From positions 19,176,001 to 19,240,000 of the forward strand of contig JAKSXM010000137.1 in the NCBI GenBank assembly GCA_022575985.1: a stretch of 64,000 nucleotides of DNA, given 5' to 3'. Positions 11,228-22,189 of this stretch are shown here, piece after piece. Positions within the stretch are counted from its first letter, which is position 1. The number at the start of each line of letters is the position of its first letter. This DNA is from Anagrus nilaparvatae (Eukaryota; Arthropoda; Insecta; Hymenoptera; Mymaridae). The translations under genes were made by a program, and so were the position numbers. The notes under the pieces were generated by a model. It was not told the origin of the DNA, made no database searches, and saw only the letters and a program-made list of their open reading frames with translations.

Positions 11228-11571
11228 ATTAAACTAAATTTATTTAAAACATTTGAATATGATATTGTAACTTTAGATTATGTCTGTATAGACTCACAAT
11301 TATTTTATGACTAAATGGAAAAGATTTTTTGAATATTTATTTTGTATACATATGAAGATTTTATACTATGAAGATTTTAAAATTATTTCTAGTTTTATAA
11401 TGTAATAAAGAATTTTAAAAATTTTTTATAAGTGTTTGAAATCACATCTGTTTTTCCTAATGTACAAGTGCTCCCTAGGAGGAAGTTAATATATAAAATA
11501 TGTTTTTTAATTCGTTTCTTCTATTTCATTTCTTTTTATTTTTTCTTTTTTTTACTTTTTCTTATTTTTTA

Positions 11572-11898
11572 TTATATAATATGTTTTTTTATTATTTTAT
11601 CAAATAATACGTTTTTTTTATTTAGTAACTTATCATTAATTAATTTATTTGCATTTATTTGTGTATTTTTATAAATTTCAAATTCTTCTAGTGTATCCAA
11701 AATTTTACCTTTATTGCAAAAGTGTATCGGTTTTAAATTTTTATGTATATTGTTAATTTTGTCGTCTGTGTAGTCATGGTTATTATTAATTAAATGTAAT
11801 CCGTATTTTGTATTTACTTTTTCTAATTGTTGTGTATTATTTATATTTTGTGTTTTAGGTATGTGGTCATTAATAAGGTTAGAAATTAGATTGTATTA
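11572..11898 (-). pseudogene. Penelope-like element, 3' end of the ORF (GIY-YIG tail region)
   Basis: The minus-strand open frame reads YNLISNLINDHIP onward, then YGLHLINNNHDYTD, then PIHFCNKGKILDTLEEFEIY, then a Leu/Asn/Lys-rich tail ending FDKIIKKHII and a TAA at 11572-11574. The pattern His-x-Ile-x(n)-His, hydrophobic His-Phe, Lys-Gly-x-Ile-Leu-x-Thr-Leu-Glu-x-Phe-Glu-Ile-Tyr-Lys is typical of the C-terminal part of Penelope-like reverse transcriptase/GIY-YIG proteins. Upstream the frame is closed by a stop at about 11899, and no reverse transcriptase motifs are seen, so this is a 5'-truncated, decayed copy. The hammerhead-like fold 345 bp downstream supports the assignment. Confidence 0.5.
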
Positions 11899-12959
11899 AT
11901 ATTCATAAAAAATTTACAGACAAAAACATGTTATAAATATTAAAATTTTTGCAAAATCATCGTTTATAATTTAATTTATAGAATTTTTAAAGAATTTTAC
12001 TTAAAAATTTATCTTAAGTAAGTAAATTTATCAATAAAACTAAATTTTTTTTTTTAATATTAATCATGCAATATTTAATGACGTTTTTTAATGATAAGAA
12101 CTTTTTCTTTATTTATATAGACTTTTTCATGCTAAGTTGACGAAGTTTATATGGGTTATGTCATTAAATTTGTTCAAAAATGTTACAAATCAATATTTTT
12201 TCGAGATTTTTAGTCCCTTATCAAATGTTTTGGTTACAGCAAATGGGTTATTTTTGAAATTTTCAAACTCAATTTCAAGATGCATTCTTCTACTGAGAAT
12301 TCACTGTAAAAAAGCTTTTTATAGAATTATTTTCCTGAATGAATTGATTTTAAAAGAATCATCAGTTTTATGTCCAAGATATTTTCATTATTCAATAAAA
12401 AATACAAATAATTTTTATAAAATTATTATACCAATTAAAAAGTAAATGTAAATGATAATTTAATATAAATAAATGATTTAACAAAAATGAAAAGATTGTA
12501 TATTTAAGGTGGATTAACCGATATATTTAATAAATAAATAATATATATTTTTTTCAAAACATTTTTCAAGGATCGTACGATTTGTAAAATTCGTGTACTC
12601 AAGTGTTCATTAAAAATAATATCGTATTTATGTAGAAAATTTACTTATTCATAAAATAACATTAAATATTTAGTTATTTTATTTTTAAATATTTTATATT
12701 TACATAATTATGCAAAATATTTCAAGTACGTTTGCTGTAATTATCATCTGATATATAAGATAATTAGCAGATTTCAAATAAAATAATGCTTTAAACCGTT
12801 TGTTTAAATGAGTTATTTTAAAAGTTATTTCATTTAATAAAATCGTTATACTCTGAAAAAAAGTATTAAGACAAAATTTTCATTATCAGTCAATTGCTTA
12901 AGTATTCAAGCCAAAAACTATACCTAGAAAAATAATATATTTACTGCTCGTATCGTAAT
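11899..12959. other. AT-rich stretch, possible further transposon decay
   Basis: Extremely AT-rich. On the minus strand at about 12210-12290 there is a short, stop-bounded run (MHLEIEFENFKNNPFAVTKT...) that looks faintly protein-like but matches nothing I recognise. The + strand 102-codon frame at 12137-12445 is within chance length at this composition. Confidence 0.3.
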
Positions 12960-13140
12960 TAACACGTTAATTAACTTCTGAGGCAAAGCCAAATCGGGGC
13001 ATTCTTTATTTATGGACATGAGGCGTGTAAAATTTTTTTGCATCAGTGGCGAGAATATGTTTTTTTAATAACGATTTTCTCGGCTATACGCAGTGGCCGG
13101 AAAATATGTGCTTTCCAAAAAAAGTTATTTTTTGGGATCA
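12960..13140. repeat. Dispersed hairpin repeat, copy 2 (degenerate)
   Basis: It contains CTGAGGCAAAGCCAAATCGG, GGCATTCTTTATTTATGGAC and CGGCTATACGCAGTGGCCGG, which align with the right half of copy 1 (1-235) and its downstream segment. Confidence 0.55.
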
Positions 13141-15104
13141 ATCTCCATATTTTTATAATGTTATATTTATCGATTATAATATTTTCTTCATTTTTTAAAT
13201 TAAAAAATAAAAGTATATTTCGTTCATTGATTTTTCATGATATAATGTATTACAATTACATAATACAATATAATTATTTAAGAAAAAGTATAAAACAAAA
13301 AATAAAATATATTTATCATAATTGTGTATTTCAAAAAAATTTCTTAATTTATAAATTATGTAAAAGTAAATAATAAAAAAATATAATTTTTCGTGTAAAC
13401 TTTGTCTATTGTAATGATAATTTATGAAAATTTTATTTTTTATATACATATTTTGAGGTAAATGACCTATATACATTAAAAATTATAGAAACTTCTCGAG
13501 CCAAACAGTTATTGTATAATATATATTAGGTTAAAAAATATCTTTGACTGATAATTTTTATTTTTTTCGAAAATTTTATGTGAACGGAAATTTATAAATT
13601 ATAAATTCCATTGACCAAAAAATTGATTGAAATATGCTGTAAATATTCATACTTGGTATTCCAGTGCGTTTTTTTGGTACTAGGTTCATAATAAAGTGTG
13701 CTTAATTCATCTAATTCAACTAAGATGTTTTTTTTAAAAATAGAAATTTTTACTTGAAACTCTTTAAGGTTTTAAAACAGTATTTTAATAAATAGGTTAA
13801 GTTGTAACAAAACAAATTTTTTAAGTAGGAGTTTTTTAGATTTCCGTCTCCACTAATATATAGGTATATCGCGTGATCTCATTCAAGTAACTTTTCACAT
13901 TTTAAAAAAAATTTTATTTCCAAATTTTTGTTTGTTTTTTATTAAAAAATATTATTCATGGTTGTCTACAAAAAGGCTAAATAGTGTACGTACTGACGAG
14001 CCTCAAACTATTTAGCCATAGACGAAATAACCAAAAAATGTTAGCTCAAGGTATCGAATAGATTTGTTCATATTTATAACTGGTTTGTGTAAACACAACC
14101 AAAATGCATGGAAGATGTTTACTTACAGCTAAGGGCTACGTATAATGAATAAATGTTACGGTTATATATATATATCTAAACCCAAATTATTATTAAGTTG
14201 CATTACGAAAATATTTTAGAACCAAAATATTATTATTTATAAATAATATTTTTTATTGTGATAAAATTTATGAAATTAATGATATCATTGACATTAAATT
14301 AAAAAAAATTTATCTTTAAATAAATATTATTAGTTATTATTTATTAATTCATAAATGCATCGATCTGCTGATAAATTAATAATTTATGTTCTGATATCAT
14401 AATTACGTATTTATTAAAATCTTTATAAAAAAATATTTTTAAATTATTTTTTGATACTATAATTAAGAATAGTCCATTTTAAATATCTCCTGAAATCCAC
14501 CATTTAAACTGCACAGATATTTTTATTATATGGTATGAATTACTATAACGGGGTATATATTAAATACCAAATTAGAAACGGCGGAATTTCGTTGGTTACA
14601 TTCCTTATTGTGACAATAAGTTAAAAATTTAGGATTTAAATTAAAAAAGTCTCAGTGGTTAAGTAGTATAAGTCAATAATATTAGATGAAATCGCATTTA
14701 ATTACTCTAATACAGGCACTTATGGCCTTTTTAAATACCATAGTACTCAAATCAGTAAAGAAAAAATATTACTTAAGTAATTTTTTTAAAATGCACTGAT
14801 TGTAAATGAAAATTTTTTCGGCAATGATAATTTTAGTTACTATAGAAAATGTATTGCTTATAAGATTCAGTTGGTATAATTTGTTGTAATTATATTGTGA
14901 TATCAAATTATACTATGTCACATACCAATACTTCATTTAAAGGAGAAGTAGATTTCAGCATAAATACGGGTCTACAATGCTTCCTCAGGGTTCCGGGATT
15001 GTAAGCACCCCACGATTTTATGAGGTTAATCTCCTTTCAGGATAGGGTAACAAAAAAACACTAAAATCCATGTACTCTAAATGGCAAAAAATAATTTTTT
15101 TCTT
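13141..15104. other. Intergenic AT-rich stretch
   Basis: No gene is supported. 13975-14023 is a small hairpin (GGCTAAATAGT against ACTATTTAGCC) around TACTGACGAGCCTC. 14930-15045 is a GC-richer patch whose ends (GGAGAAGTAGATT and AATCTCCTTT) are loosely complementary and may be a small foldback remnant. Confidence 0.4.
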
Positions 15105-15235
15105 ACCTGGGCGTGTAAAAGTATGGGTCCGAAATTTTCAGTAGTCAAAAAATATCAATAATACATTAGGTAAACTGAAAAATTCGTGCTAAAGTAAGAA
15201 ATTTTTGTCCCTTGATACTAAATATACTATAATTG
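15105..15235 (+). repeat. GGGCGTAAAA dispersed repeat, copy 1
   Basis: It starts near CCTGGGCGTGTAAAAGTATG and ends TCCCTTGATACTAAATATAC. Both ends match the better preserved copy at 63040-63250, including the flank after the right end. Confidence 0.45.
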
Positions 15236-16475
15236 TATTAAAAAAAAAATTATAAAAAATTTAATGAAAAAATTTTATTATATTTACGTATCAAAATATG
15301 GTTGTATTTTTCAAATCGTACTAAAAAAAAGTAAAATAACTTTTGAAATATATAATGTGAAAAATATAAGTACTCATAAATTTTGACGAAAATTTTTGAT
15401 AATAAAAATTTGTTGCATTCCATATATTTTAACTTTTTTTTTTGTAATCTTAAAAACTTTTCATATAAAGTGTTTTCAGAATCATATATTTTAAGTACTG
15501 ATATCCTAATATCCCTATAAAGTATAACTATACTATATATATATATAAATACATTGAAAGAACCCTATGGATATCAGAAGCGTGGATAAAACGACATGAC
15601 CTTGGCTGGATTCACGCGTAGATGAACTAACGTAAAATCGAAACATGTTATTTCCAGCCGAGATGGATTAAATCCTCCATTAAAGCTTATTTTACTTTTG
15701 TTATATACAGCTTCTTCAATATATATATATATGTTTATGTTTTATATATATATATATAAAATTTACATAAGTACTAAATAATCTATGTTTATATAATTAA
15801 ATATGTGTAAATTTATATTTATGCATGTTTTTTTTTGTTGTTGTATTTTTTATGTGTTAAATTAAAATGCTTAAATGAACAAATGTGCTTGATTATCTAC
15901 AATAAATATATATCAACTCTTTATTTAAAGAAGGTTGCATTTACATGAGTGAATCGTCAAGTATACTATAACAAGTAAATGAATACATTATTTATATATT
16001 TGTTTGCCCTATTTTTGTCATTTTATATGCCTAGGTCTATAAATTGGCACGCGACTATAAATATTCTTTTTTTTTTTACCTTTTTTTGCTAGTTACGTTT
16101 ATTAGGAGCAACTTACCAAAATTTACCTGGAAGAAAGGACAATTAATTAAAAAATTCTCTTTAGAACTATAAAATGCCAAAAAAAGCTTAAAAAATATAA
16201 AAATTCTATGCTTTTGAGTCTCCTTTCGTACTTCTCTTTTCACTAAATCTACCAATGAATCTGAAAAATAGAAAAGGTTAATAGTAAGCTAGCCAAATTT
16301 GTTACTGTAAATATATACTTCATTTATAAATGTTCTAAAACCGATCTCCATCTTTAAGCATAATGCAATATGTACTTTTTAATGGACTTGAGCTTATATA
16401 TCTTAGCCTGAGTATATGGACGTGTCGCTGAAAAAATCTGGTTTGCAGCTTCTGTAAATGGATCTATAATGAAGT
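15236..16475. other. Intergenic AT-rich stretch with one GC-richer island
   Basis: 15585-15690 is less AT-rich (CCTTGGCTGGATTCACGCG; GGATTAAATCC near 15664) and could be a conserved noncoding block. GGATTA is the core word for Otx-type homeodomains. 15720-15770 contains (TA)n tracts. Nothing else is supported. Confidence 0.3.
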
Positions 16476-16610
16476 ATATTAAGTATCGAGGGTCCAAAAT
16501 TTTTCATACTAGTATTTAAATTTTTTGCCAGAGGAACTTACGATATTTTTTGCCTGTCAAGCTCAGAACGAGTGCAGAAAATTCTGAACCAAGTTTTATG
16601 CTCAGGAGGA
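16476..16610 (-). repeat. GGGCGTAAAA dispersed repeat, copy 2 (inverted)
   Basis: AGTATATTAAGTATCGAGGG and ATATTTTTTGCC...CAGAACGAGTGCAGAAAATT are reverse complements of segments in the 63040-63250 copy. Confidence 0.45.
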
Positions 16611-18115
16611 TAACGAATGTTTTGTTCTGCGGTTGCGCTTACGAATAAGCCTTAGCTTTTCGGTAATAAAGTTCTACCCTCAAGTTCCATTTAATGCAAT
16701 ATAGGAGGTTTCTGCAATTCACCATATAGTCGAGTATTTTGTTGCAGGAGTAAGCGCAAGTATACAAATGCAAACTTGTGAATTGCCCATTATGCAATTA
16801 TCTGATATTCTAGACATGATTGAATCACAGTCTTATGTGAGGCCAGTTTAGACATTTAAGAATATGACGAAGATTCTTGAGTATAGGTCAAAGAGCAGTT
16901 TAATTTTATTACAAGACTTTGAATTCTTTTATTTGAAATAAATTTGAAAAATTTGAAGTGAAACCTCTTGCTCTGATTTTATCGTAAACGCAAAACCAAA
17001 ATCCATCAGGTCCCAATTCCTGGATCACTAAAGTTCAAAAATATATTAAAGGAAAAGTATTCATATAATTTGACAATATTTACGCTTATTTTAACGAATA
17101 AGAAAACCTAACATACAGTTTTTTATAACTCGTCAAAACTCATTACATAAAAAGTTTATTAAATTTAAAAAAAAAATTAATAATCATTGATGCTTACATT
17201 TATATTACAGAAATGTAATAAAAACTAAAAATATTTAAAAAAAGGAACAGAAGAAAAAAGTGATAAAGAATAATACACGTAACATAAAATTACAAAAGCT
17301 GAATTTATACTTTGAAGGGTCGCAGTATAAGAAAAGCAAAAGCATTTTACATCAAAATATATATAGCACAACATATAAAGCTGTTGCTATTTGAGGGTGA
17401 TTTTTTAACTAAAAAAAAAATTGAAAAAATGAAAAAAAAAAATCAGAGTTATAATATTCGTTAATATGTTATATATTTACAAATTTTAGGGTGAATCAAA
17501 ACGAAACTTATTGGTTCAACCTAGCGTTCATAACACCCACAGACATAGTATACGCGTGAGTAGATTTTCATCTTGTTCAAAAGAGGACACGCCAATTATC
17601 CTCTAGAGTTATGTATTTAAATAAATACTCGCATGCAAAATGCTTAGTCAACTTTTTACTTCATTGAGAAAATTCTTTATTGCAAAAAAGCTTTTGTTTT
17701 AAGCACCTTTTTTTTTTAATATTTACACCCTTTTTTATTTAATAACTTTTTTTTAGCTGATTAATTTTGTTTGTTTTTTAATTTTCTTATTTTAAATATT
17801 ATGTATGGGTACGATTTACGTATTCAGTTTATGATAAAAAATATTACAAAGAATATAAATTGTTATTTTAAATAATACAGTAAATAAGATTTTGTTGTAC
17901 AAATAATACAATTTTTTAAATAATAGAGTTGAGTGACCTTTGTTCAAATGTATCTCAAACCAATATGAAAAAATTAAAAATACAGATAAATTTTTTTTTC
18001 TTTTTAGATTTTATCTGTAAATAATCTATATATGATAAATTAATTTAATTTAAAAAAATAAATTTTATATTGATTACGTAAATTTTTGTTCTCTATAAAT
18101 ATATATATATATATA
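16611..18115. other. Intergenic AT-rich stretch
   Basis: Loose GCGCAA/GTAAGCGCAAG words at 16625-16760 belong to the dispersed repeat also seen at 6885 and 31435. No gene is supported. Confidence 0.4.
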
Positions 18116-18137
18116 TCTCTATATATTATAAAGTTAT

Positions 18138-18199
18138 AACCGCCGCCGCCGCTGCCGCCGCTGCCGCCGCTGCCGCCGCTGCCGCCGCTGCCGCCGCTG
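18138..18199 (+). repeat. (GCCGCCGCT)n microsatellite inside the Helitron
   Basis: About six tandem copies of the 9-mer GCCGCCGCT. These are the only such GC-rich repeats in the window. Confidence 0.9.
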
Positions 18200-18203
18200 T
18201 CGC

Positions 18204-18495
18204 ATGAGCCCTTTGTGCCAATGGACCTTTTGTGCCAAAATGGACCTTTTGTGCCAATGGACCTTTTGTGCCAATGGACCTTTTGTGCCAAAATGGACCT
18301 TTTGTGCCAAAATGGACCTTTTGTGCCAATGGACCTTTTGTGCCAAAATGGACCTTTTGTGCCAATGGACCTTTTGTGCCAAAATGGACCTTTTGTGCCA
18401 ATGGACCTTTTGTGCCAATGGACCTTTTGTGCCAAAATGGACCTTTTGTGCCAATGGACCTTTTGTGCCAATGGACCTTTTGTGCCAAAATGGAA
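18204..18495 (+). repeat. Minisatellite of 17/19-bp units inside the Helitron
   Basis: About sixteen units of TTTTGTGCCAATGGACC, some with two extra A (CCAAAATGG). They are arranged in an irregular mix of short and long units. Open frames run through it on both strands, but these are a by-product of the repeat: frames differing by one base give interchangeable peptides. It is not coding. Confidence 0.95.
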
Positions 18496-18891
18496 TTTTT
18501 TTAGGTTTATTTATCATTTATGTGCATATTTTAATACCGATTTTTGAAGCCGATTTTTGGCCACTTTTTTTTTTTACTACACTGTGGTACGCCTTACAAG
18601 TGATTATAAAAATATACTATCGCAATACTTCAATCACTCTGCGGGGGTTGGCGCGCGTAGCGCGCAGGGGGCGGAGCCCCCTAGTATATATATATATATA
18701 TATGGGTGAATTCATTTTAGCTGATCTAATACACTGATACCTAGAATGCGAATTTACCTAAAAATTCAAACCTTAGAGTTAGTATCGAATCTTTTTTTTA
18801 CACTTTTGAAATTGTAAACTTTAATTTCACTTTTAAAAGAGTGATTTTAAAGTTTGAACCTAATAGTGTTTGTATAAATTATTGATTTATT

Positions 18892-19119
18892 AGGCAGCTT
18901 CTACAATAGCCACATACACAAATATAGAAGTACCTATGGATAGACATATTTGTGTATGGCCAACCTTCAGATAACTGCGCCCTCTATTTTTCTACATTAA
19001 TTATTGTAGACTTTTTACCTGCTGGTAAGGCAGATTTTAATATTAGGTTGGCCATACACATATATGTCTATCCATAGGTACTTCCATATCTGTGTATGTG
19101 GCTATTGTAGAAAGCGCCT
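18892..19119. mobile_element. Foldback element with about 75-bp arms
   Basis: The left arm (AGGCAGCTTCTACAATAGCC...CCTATGGATAGACATATTTG...GGCCAACCT) is reverse-complemented on the right (AGGTTGGCCATACACATATA...GGCTATTGTAGAAAGCGCCT). The spacer is about 75 nt. The arms differ at a few sites. No certain target duplication is visible. It is a typical non-coding foldback MITE. Confidence 0.7.
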
Positions 19120-19409
19120 TAACGTATTTCCTGACCCTTGGCAAGTCGACAAAGATATTTTTTCTCGTTACTAACGAAAAAAAATTATATATGATTCTTG
19201 GTCAAAAAAATGTCCCAGGTAGCAGTCTACGATCCTTGGGTTTATTTATTTTTCTAGGCATTTATACTGTTTGAAAATAAATACATTCTGCAATTTTTAT
19301 TATATTTACTTATATTATTTATTATATTTATTATATTATAAATATTTTACCCTTAAAATAACTAAGACTACTCCTTATAGGGGTGTTTTTCTTATTTTCG
19401 CTCTTTGAG

Positions 19410-19980
19410 CGTACAGGATATGCCCATATAGGTTTTTTGGGTCGCTATTCAAGAATTTGAACTCCTTTTTTGTGGTGAAATATTGATTATTTATGAAAAA
19501 GAAGTCAAAATCCTTGATTAGCGACCCAAAAAACCTATATGGGCATATCCTGGATGCTAAAAGTACGAAAATATTTTAAAAAATCCTCTTTTCGGAAGTA
19601 GTTTTAGTTAATTTAAGGGTCAAATATTTATTATTTATGAAAAATAAGTCGAATCCTCGATTAGCGACCCAAAAAACCTATATGGGCATATCCAGGATGC
19701 TCAAAGTGCGAAAATAGCAAAGGACCCCTTTTAGGGGTAGTTTTAGCTATTTTAAGGGTGAAATATTGATTATTTATGAAAAAGAAGTCGAAATTGTTGA
19801 TCAGTGACCCAAAAAACCCGTATGATGTATATCTGTGCGATTAAAGTACGAATATGTAAAAAGAAACCCCTTTTTGGGGGTAGTTTTTGCAAATTCAATG
19901 GTAAGCCCCCATTTATTTACGAAATGACCCCAATTTTCGTGTTCAGCGATCCAAAAAACCTATGATAGAGTAAACCTCGT
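19410..19980 (+). repeat. Diverging tandem repeat of about 142 bp plus an inverted half unit
   Basis: GCGACCCAAAAAACCTATAT or a close variant begins at 19521, 19664, 19804 and 19946, spaced 143, 140 and 142. Each unit also holds AAATATTGATTATTTATGAA, AGTACGAAAATA and CCCTTTT..GGGTAGTTTT. The first unit is preceded by the same motif inverted (19418-19445). Divergence rises to the right, as if the array were ageing from that side. Confidence 0.75.
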
Positions 19981-20174
19981 GTTCGGCAGTGAATATACAA
20001 CCAAACCCGTATTTTGACTGGAGTAATGGGAGTTAAGGGGTCGGGTCATTCAAGTTCCTTAATGGATTTTTCAGGACAAGTTAATGGACCTTGAAAGTTT
20101 CGAACGGTTTTCCCATAAGATTATGAATTTGGAAAGCGCCATTTAACTAATTATCTTATATTCTGATATTCTTT

Positions 20175-20365
20175 CTTATATAATCTTTGAAAATCATTTC
20201 ATTTGCGAGAAAAATTTTATCTCTAATTCCTGATGAGAAAACATCGTCAACGTGGTTTTTGCTTTTACAGTAAAAAACAACTGTTTTTCCTACAGTACTA
20301 ATTTAAAACAATTTAATAGTTAAAACTTTTCTCGCAAGTGAAATGATTTATATAGGTTATATAAG
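20175..20365. repeat. Inverted pair of the TTCTCG-hairpin/TATA motif
   Basis: TTCTCGCAAATGAA on the minus strand (20198-20211) and TTCTCGCAAGTGAA on the plus strand (20329-20342) face each other across about 117 nt. Each is followed after exactly 15 nt by TATATAAG (20175-20182 and 20358-20365). A further + copy is at 20624-20660. They belong to a dispersed family also found inside Pax6 introns. Confidence 0.6.
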
Positions 20366-20623
20366 GCATGCGATATCAAATATAAATCATGGAAAAAATT
20401 AGAATAAACTATTATAATTGTACAGTACACCACATCAGTTAACTTTCACAGATCTTTAAGTTAAATCCACCCTTTAGGGTTCTATCAAGAGGAAGTTCTT
20501 TATAGCCCTTTAAGGAAGTTCAAGGGTTATGCGAATTTTCGAACGGTTTTCATAGTACAACATAATGCTTTTCTCAAAATTTGAATTCGAAAAGGGGATA
20601 ATAACTCTATAAATATTAATTTT

Positions 20624-20660
20624 TTCTCGCAAGTAAAAAGATTTCTACAAGTTATATAAT
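20624..20660 (+). repeat. TTCTCG-hairpin/TATA motif copy
   Basis: TTCTCGCAAGTAAA, a 15-nt spacer, then TATATAAT. Variant of the family described at 20175-20365. Confidence 0.5.
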
Positions 20661-20833
20661 GATTCTATAACAACTATGAACTAATATCGTTTTTACAAAT
20701 TTTACCATTCAAAATCTTATAATAAATGTAAAAATTGTTGGAATGTAACGATTTATACAATGTATGTATTAGTTGCTTTATAAATTTATCTAAGCAAGAA
20801 ACTTATACAAACAAAAAGAAATAGAACAGAATA

Positions 20834-21089
20834 GTCCTGTCTCCAACAATGCTATTTAATGCCCTAAAATGCCATAAAAGCTCCATGGAAAAAATGGGTG
20901 GTATTTTTGTTTTTTGACCCGCTAAACAGGAATTCGGGGTCTATTTTGCAAAATTCATAGTTAATTTGTTGCTATTAACAAATTATTGGCCAATTTTGCA
21001 AAAACATAAATACCACCCATTTTTTTCCATGGAGCTTTTATGGTATTTTAGGGTTTTAGGGCATTAAATAGCATTGCTGGCGACAGGAC
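20834..21089. mobile_element. MITE, family A relative (GTCCTGTC ends)
   Basis: The ends GTCCTGTCTCCAACAATGCT and its near reverse complement (AGCATTGCTGGCGACAGGAC) are flanked by TA on both sides (20832-20833, 21090-21091). The arms continue through CCATAAAAGCTCCATGG. The interior shares GACCCGCTAAACAGGAATTC and TTGTTGCTATTAACAAATTA words with the 7388-7664 element. No coding capacity. Confidence 0.75.
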
Positions 21090-21091
21090 TA

Positions 21092-22189
21092 GATACACTT
21101 TGGCATTTTTTAATATGTATTTTTTCTATTTTTGACTCCGAGCATATGTTCAGTTAATAAAAAATTAAAAGGCTCCGATTAGTTGTTTCTAAAACTCTGT
21201 AAAGTAAAGACACAGTTTTTTAAATTATTCAATAAATATAGTGCAGCGAACAATTTAAACTAAACTATTGTGTTGTTTATTTATAAAAAAGCTGACTGTT
21301 GATCCATAAAAACCCTGTCTATTTCCAACAAAAATTACTAAATATATTTTAAAATAATTAAAAATTAAAATATTAATATTAAATAGATATACAGTTTATA
21401 TAGGCTAGGAAACGTAGTATATAAAATATATCTAAAATATTTAAACCTTTTTTATTTAATATTTATTCAACAATTTTAACTATTTTTGAGAAATTAAAAG
21501 CTTTTCTGGTTATGATAAATGATACTCATGAAATAGAATGACGTCTATAGTTTTGAGTTTAAGGTAGATTAGGTCGATTATGATCATAATTGGTATGATG
21601 TTTAAAAATAACTTAATAATAATTATAATTATTTCATTTTTATATAATTGAAAAGTAATAGATATTTGTTATACAAGGAATAAAATGCAAGCTTATTTTC
21701 CCTTGTAAGCACGAGCAAGTATAGCGAGCAGACAACGTGGAAAGTTCCTAACTTATCTTCATCAAAAGTAAAAACAATGATCGTCTGGGGGTAGAAAATG
21801 AATAATTGGTATACCTATAAGATGAGAAATCTATTAACTTCAGATATTTTTTAGAATGCAAAAAGTTATTTTAAATAAAAATAAATAAATGATTAAAAAT
21901 GTTGAACTTTAATTTCAAAGTAAGTATAATAATGTGAATAAAAGCTTGAAAACTCACAAAAACATAAAATTTAATCTTAAAAATTCCCCTTCATAAAATT
22001 TTATATTATCAGTGTCAACCATCCTCTACAAAATCTAACCTCCGTCTGATGTTTACAACCTTCGCGCCACCCTTAAATAAAACACATTTATGAAAAAATA
22101 CTACCTCTATCTCTGTCTGATCATCTCACAAATACATGGATATAACTTTTATCTGCAAATCCCTATCACCCTTTTATAATGTACAATAA
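21092..22189. other. Intergenic stretch before the presumed promoter
   Basis: AT-rich; no gene, RNA or mobile element is supported. Composition becomes less AT-rich from about 22020 on. Confidence 0.5.

Larger units (their letters stand above)
18116..18684 (+). mobile_element. Non-autonomous Helitron with internal minisatellite
   Basis: The 5' end reads TCTCTATATATTATAAAG, a typical Helitron TC start. The 3' end is CTAG (18681-18684), immediately preceded by the hairpin GGGGGCGGAGCCCCC and a second palindrome GCGCGCGTAGCGCGC. The insertion lies between A and T within an (AT)n tract, with no target duplication, as expected for Helitrons. The 569-bp body carries a (GCCGCT)n run and a minisatellite but no Rep/helicase. 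The strikingly GC-rich end in an AT-rich genome makes the boundaries clear. Confidence 0.75.

Noticed and set aside
12137..12445. 102-codon frame, + strand
   Set aside because: Chance length, Phe/Ile/Asn-rich, no recognisable motif.
13038..13476. Overlapping 111- and 93-codon frames on opposite strands
   Set aside because: Both are low-complexity AT translations, and the left part overlaps a dispersed repeat copy.
18040..18737. Several open frames of 90-177 codons on both strands
   Set aside because: They are produced by the 17/19-bp minisatellite and GCC run inside the Helitron; all frames give interchangeable repeat peptides.
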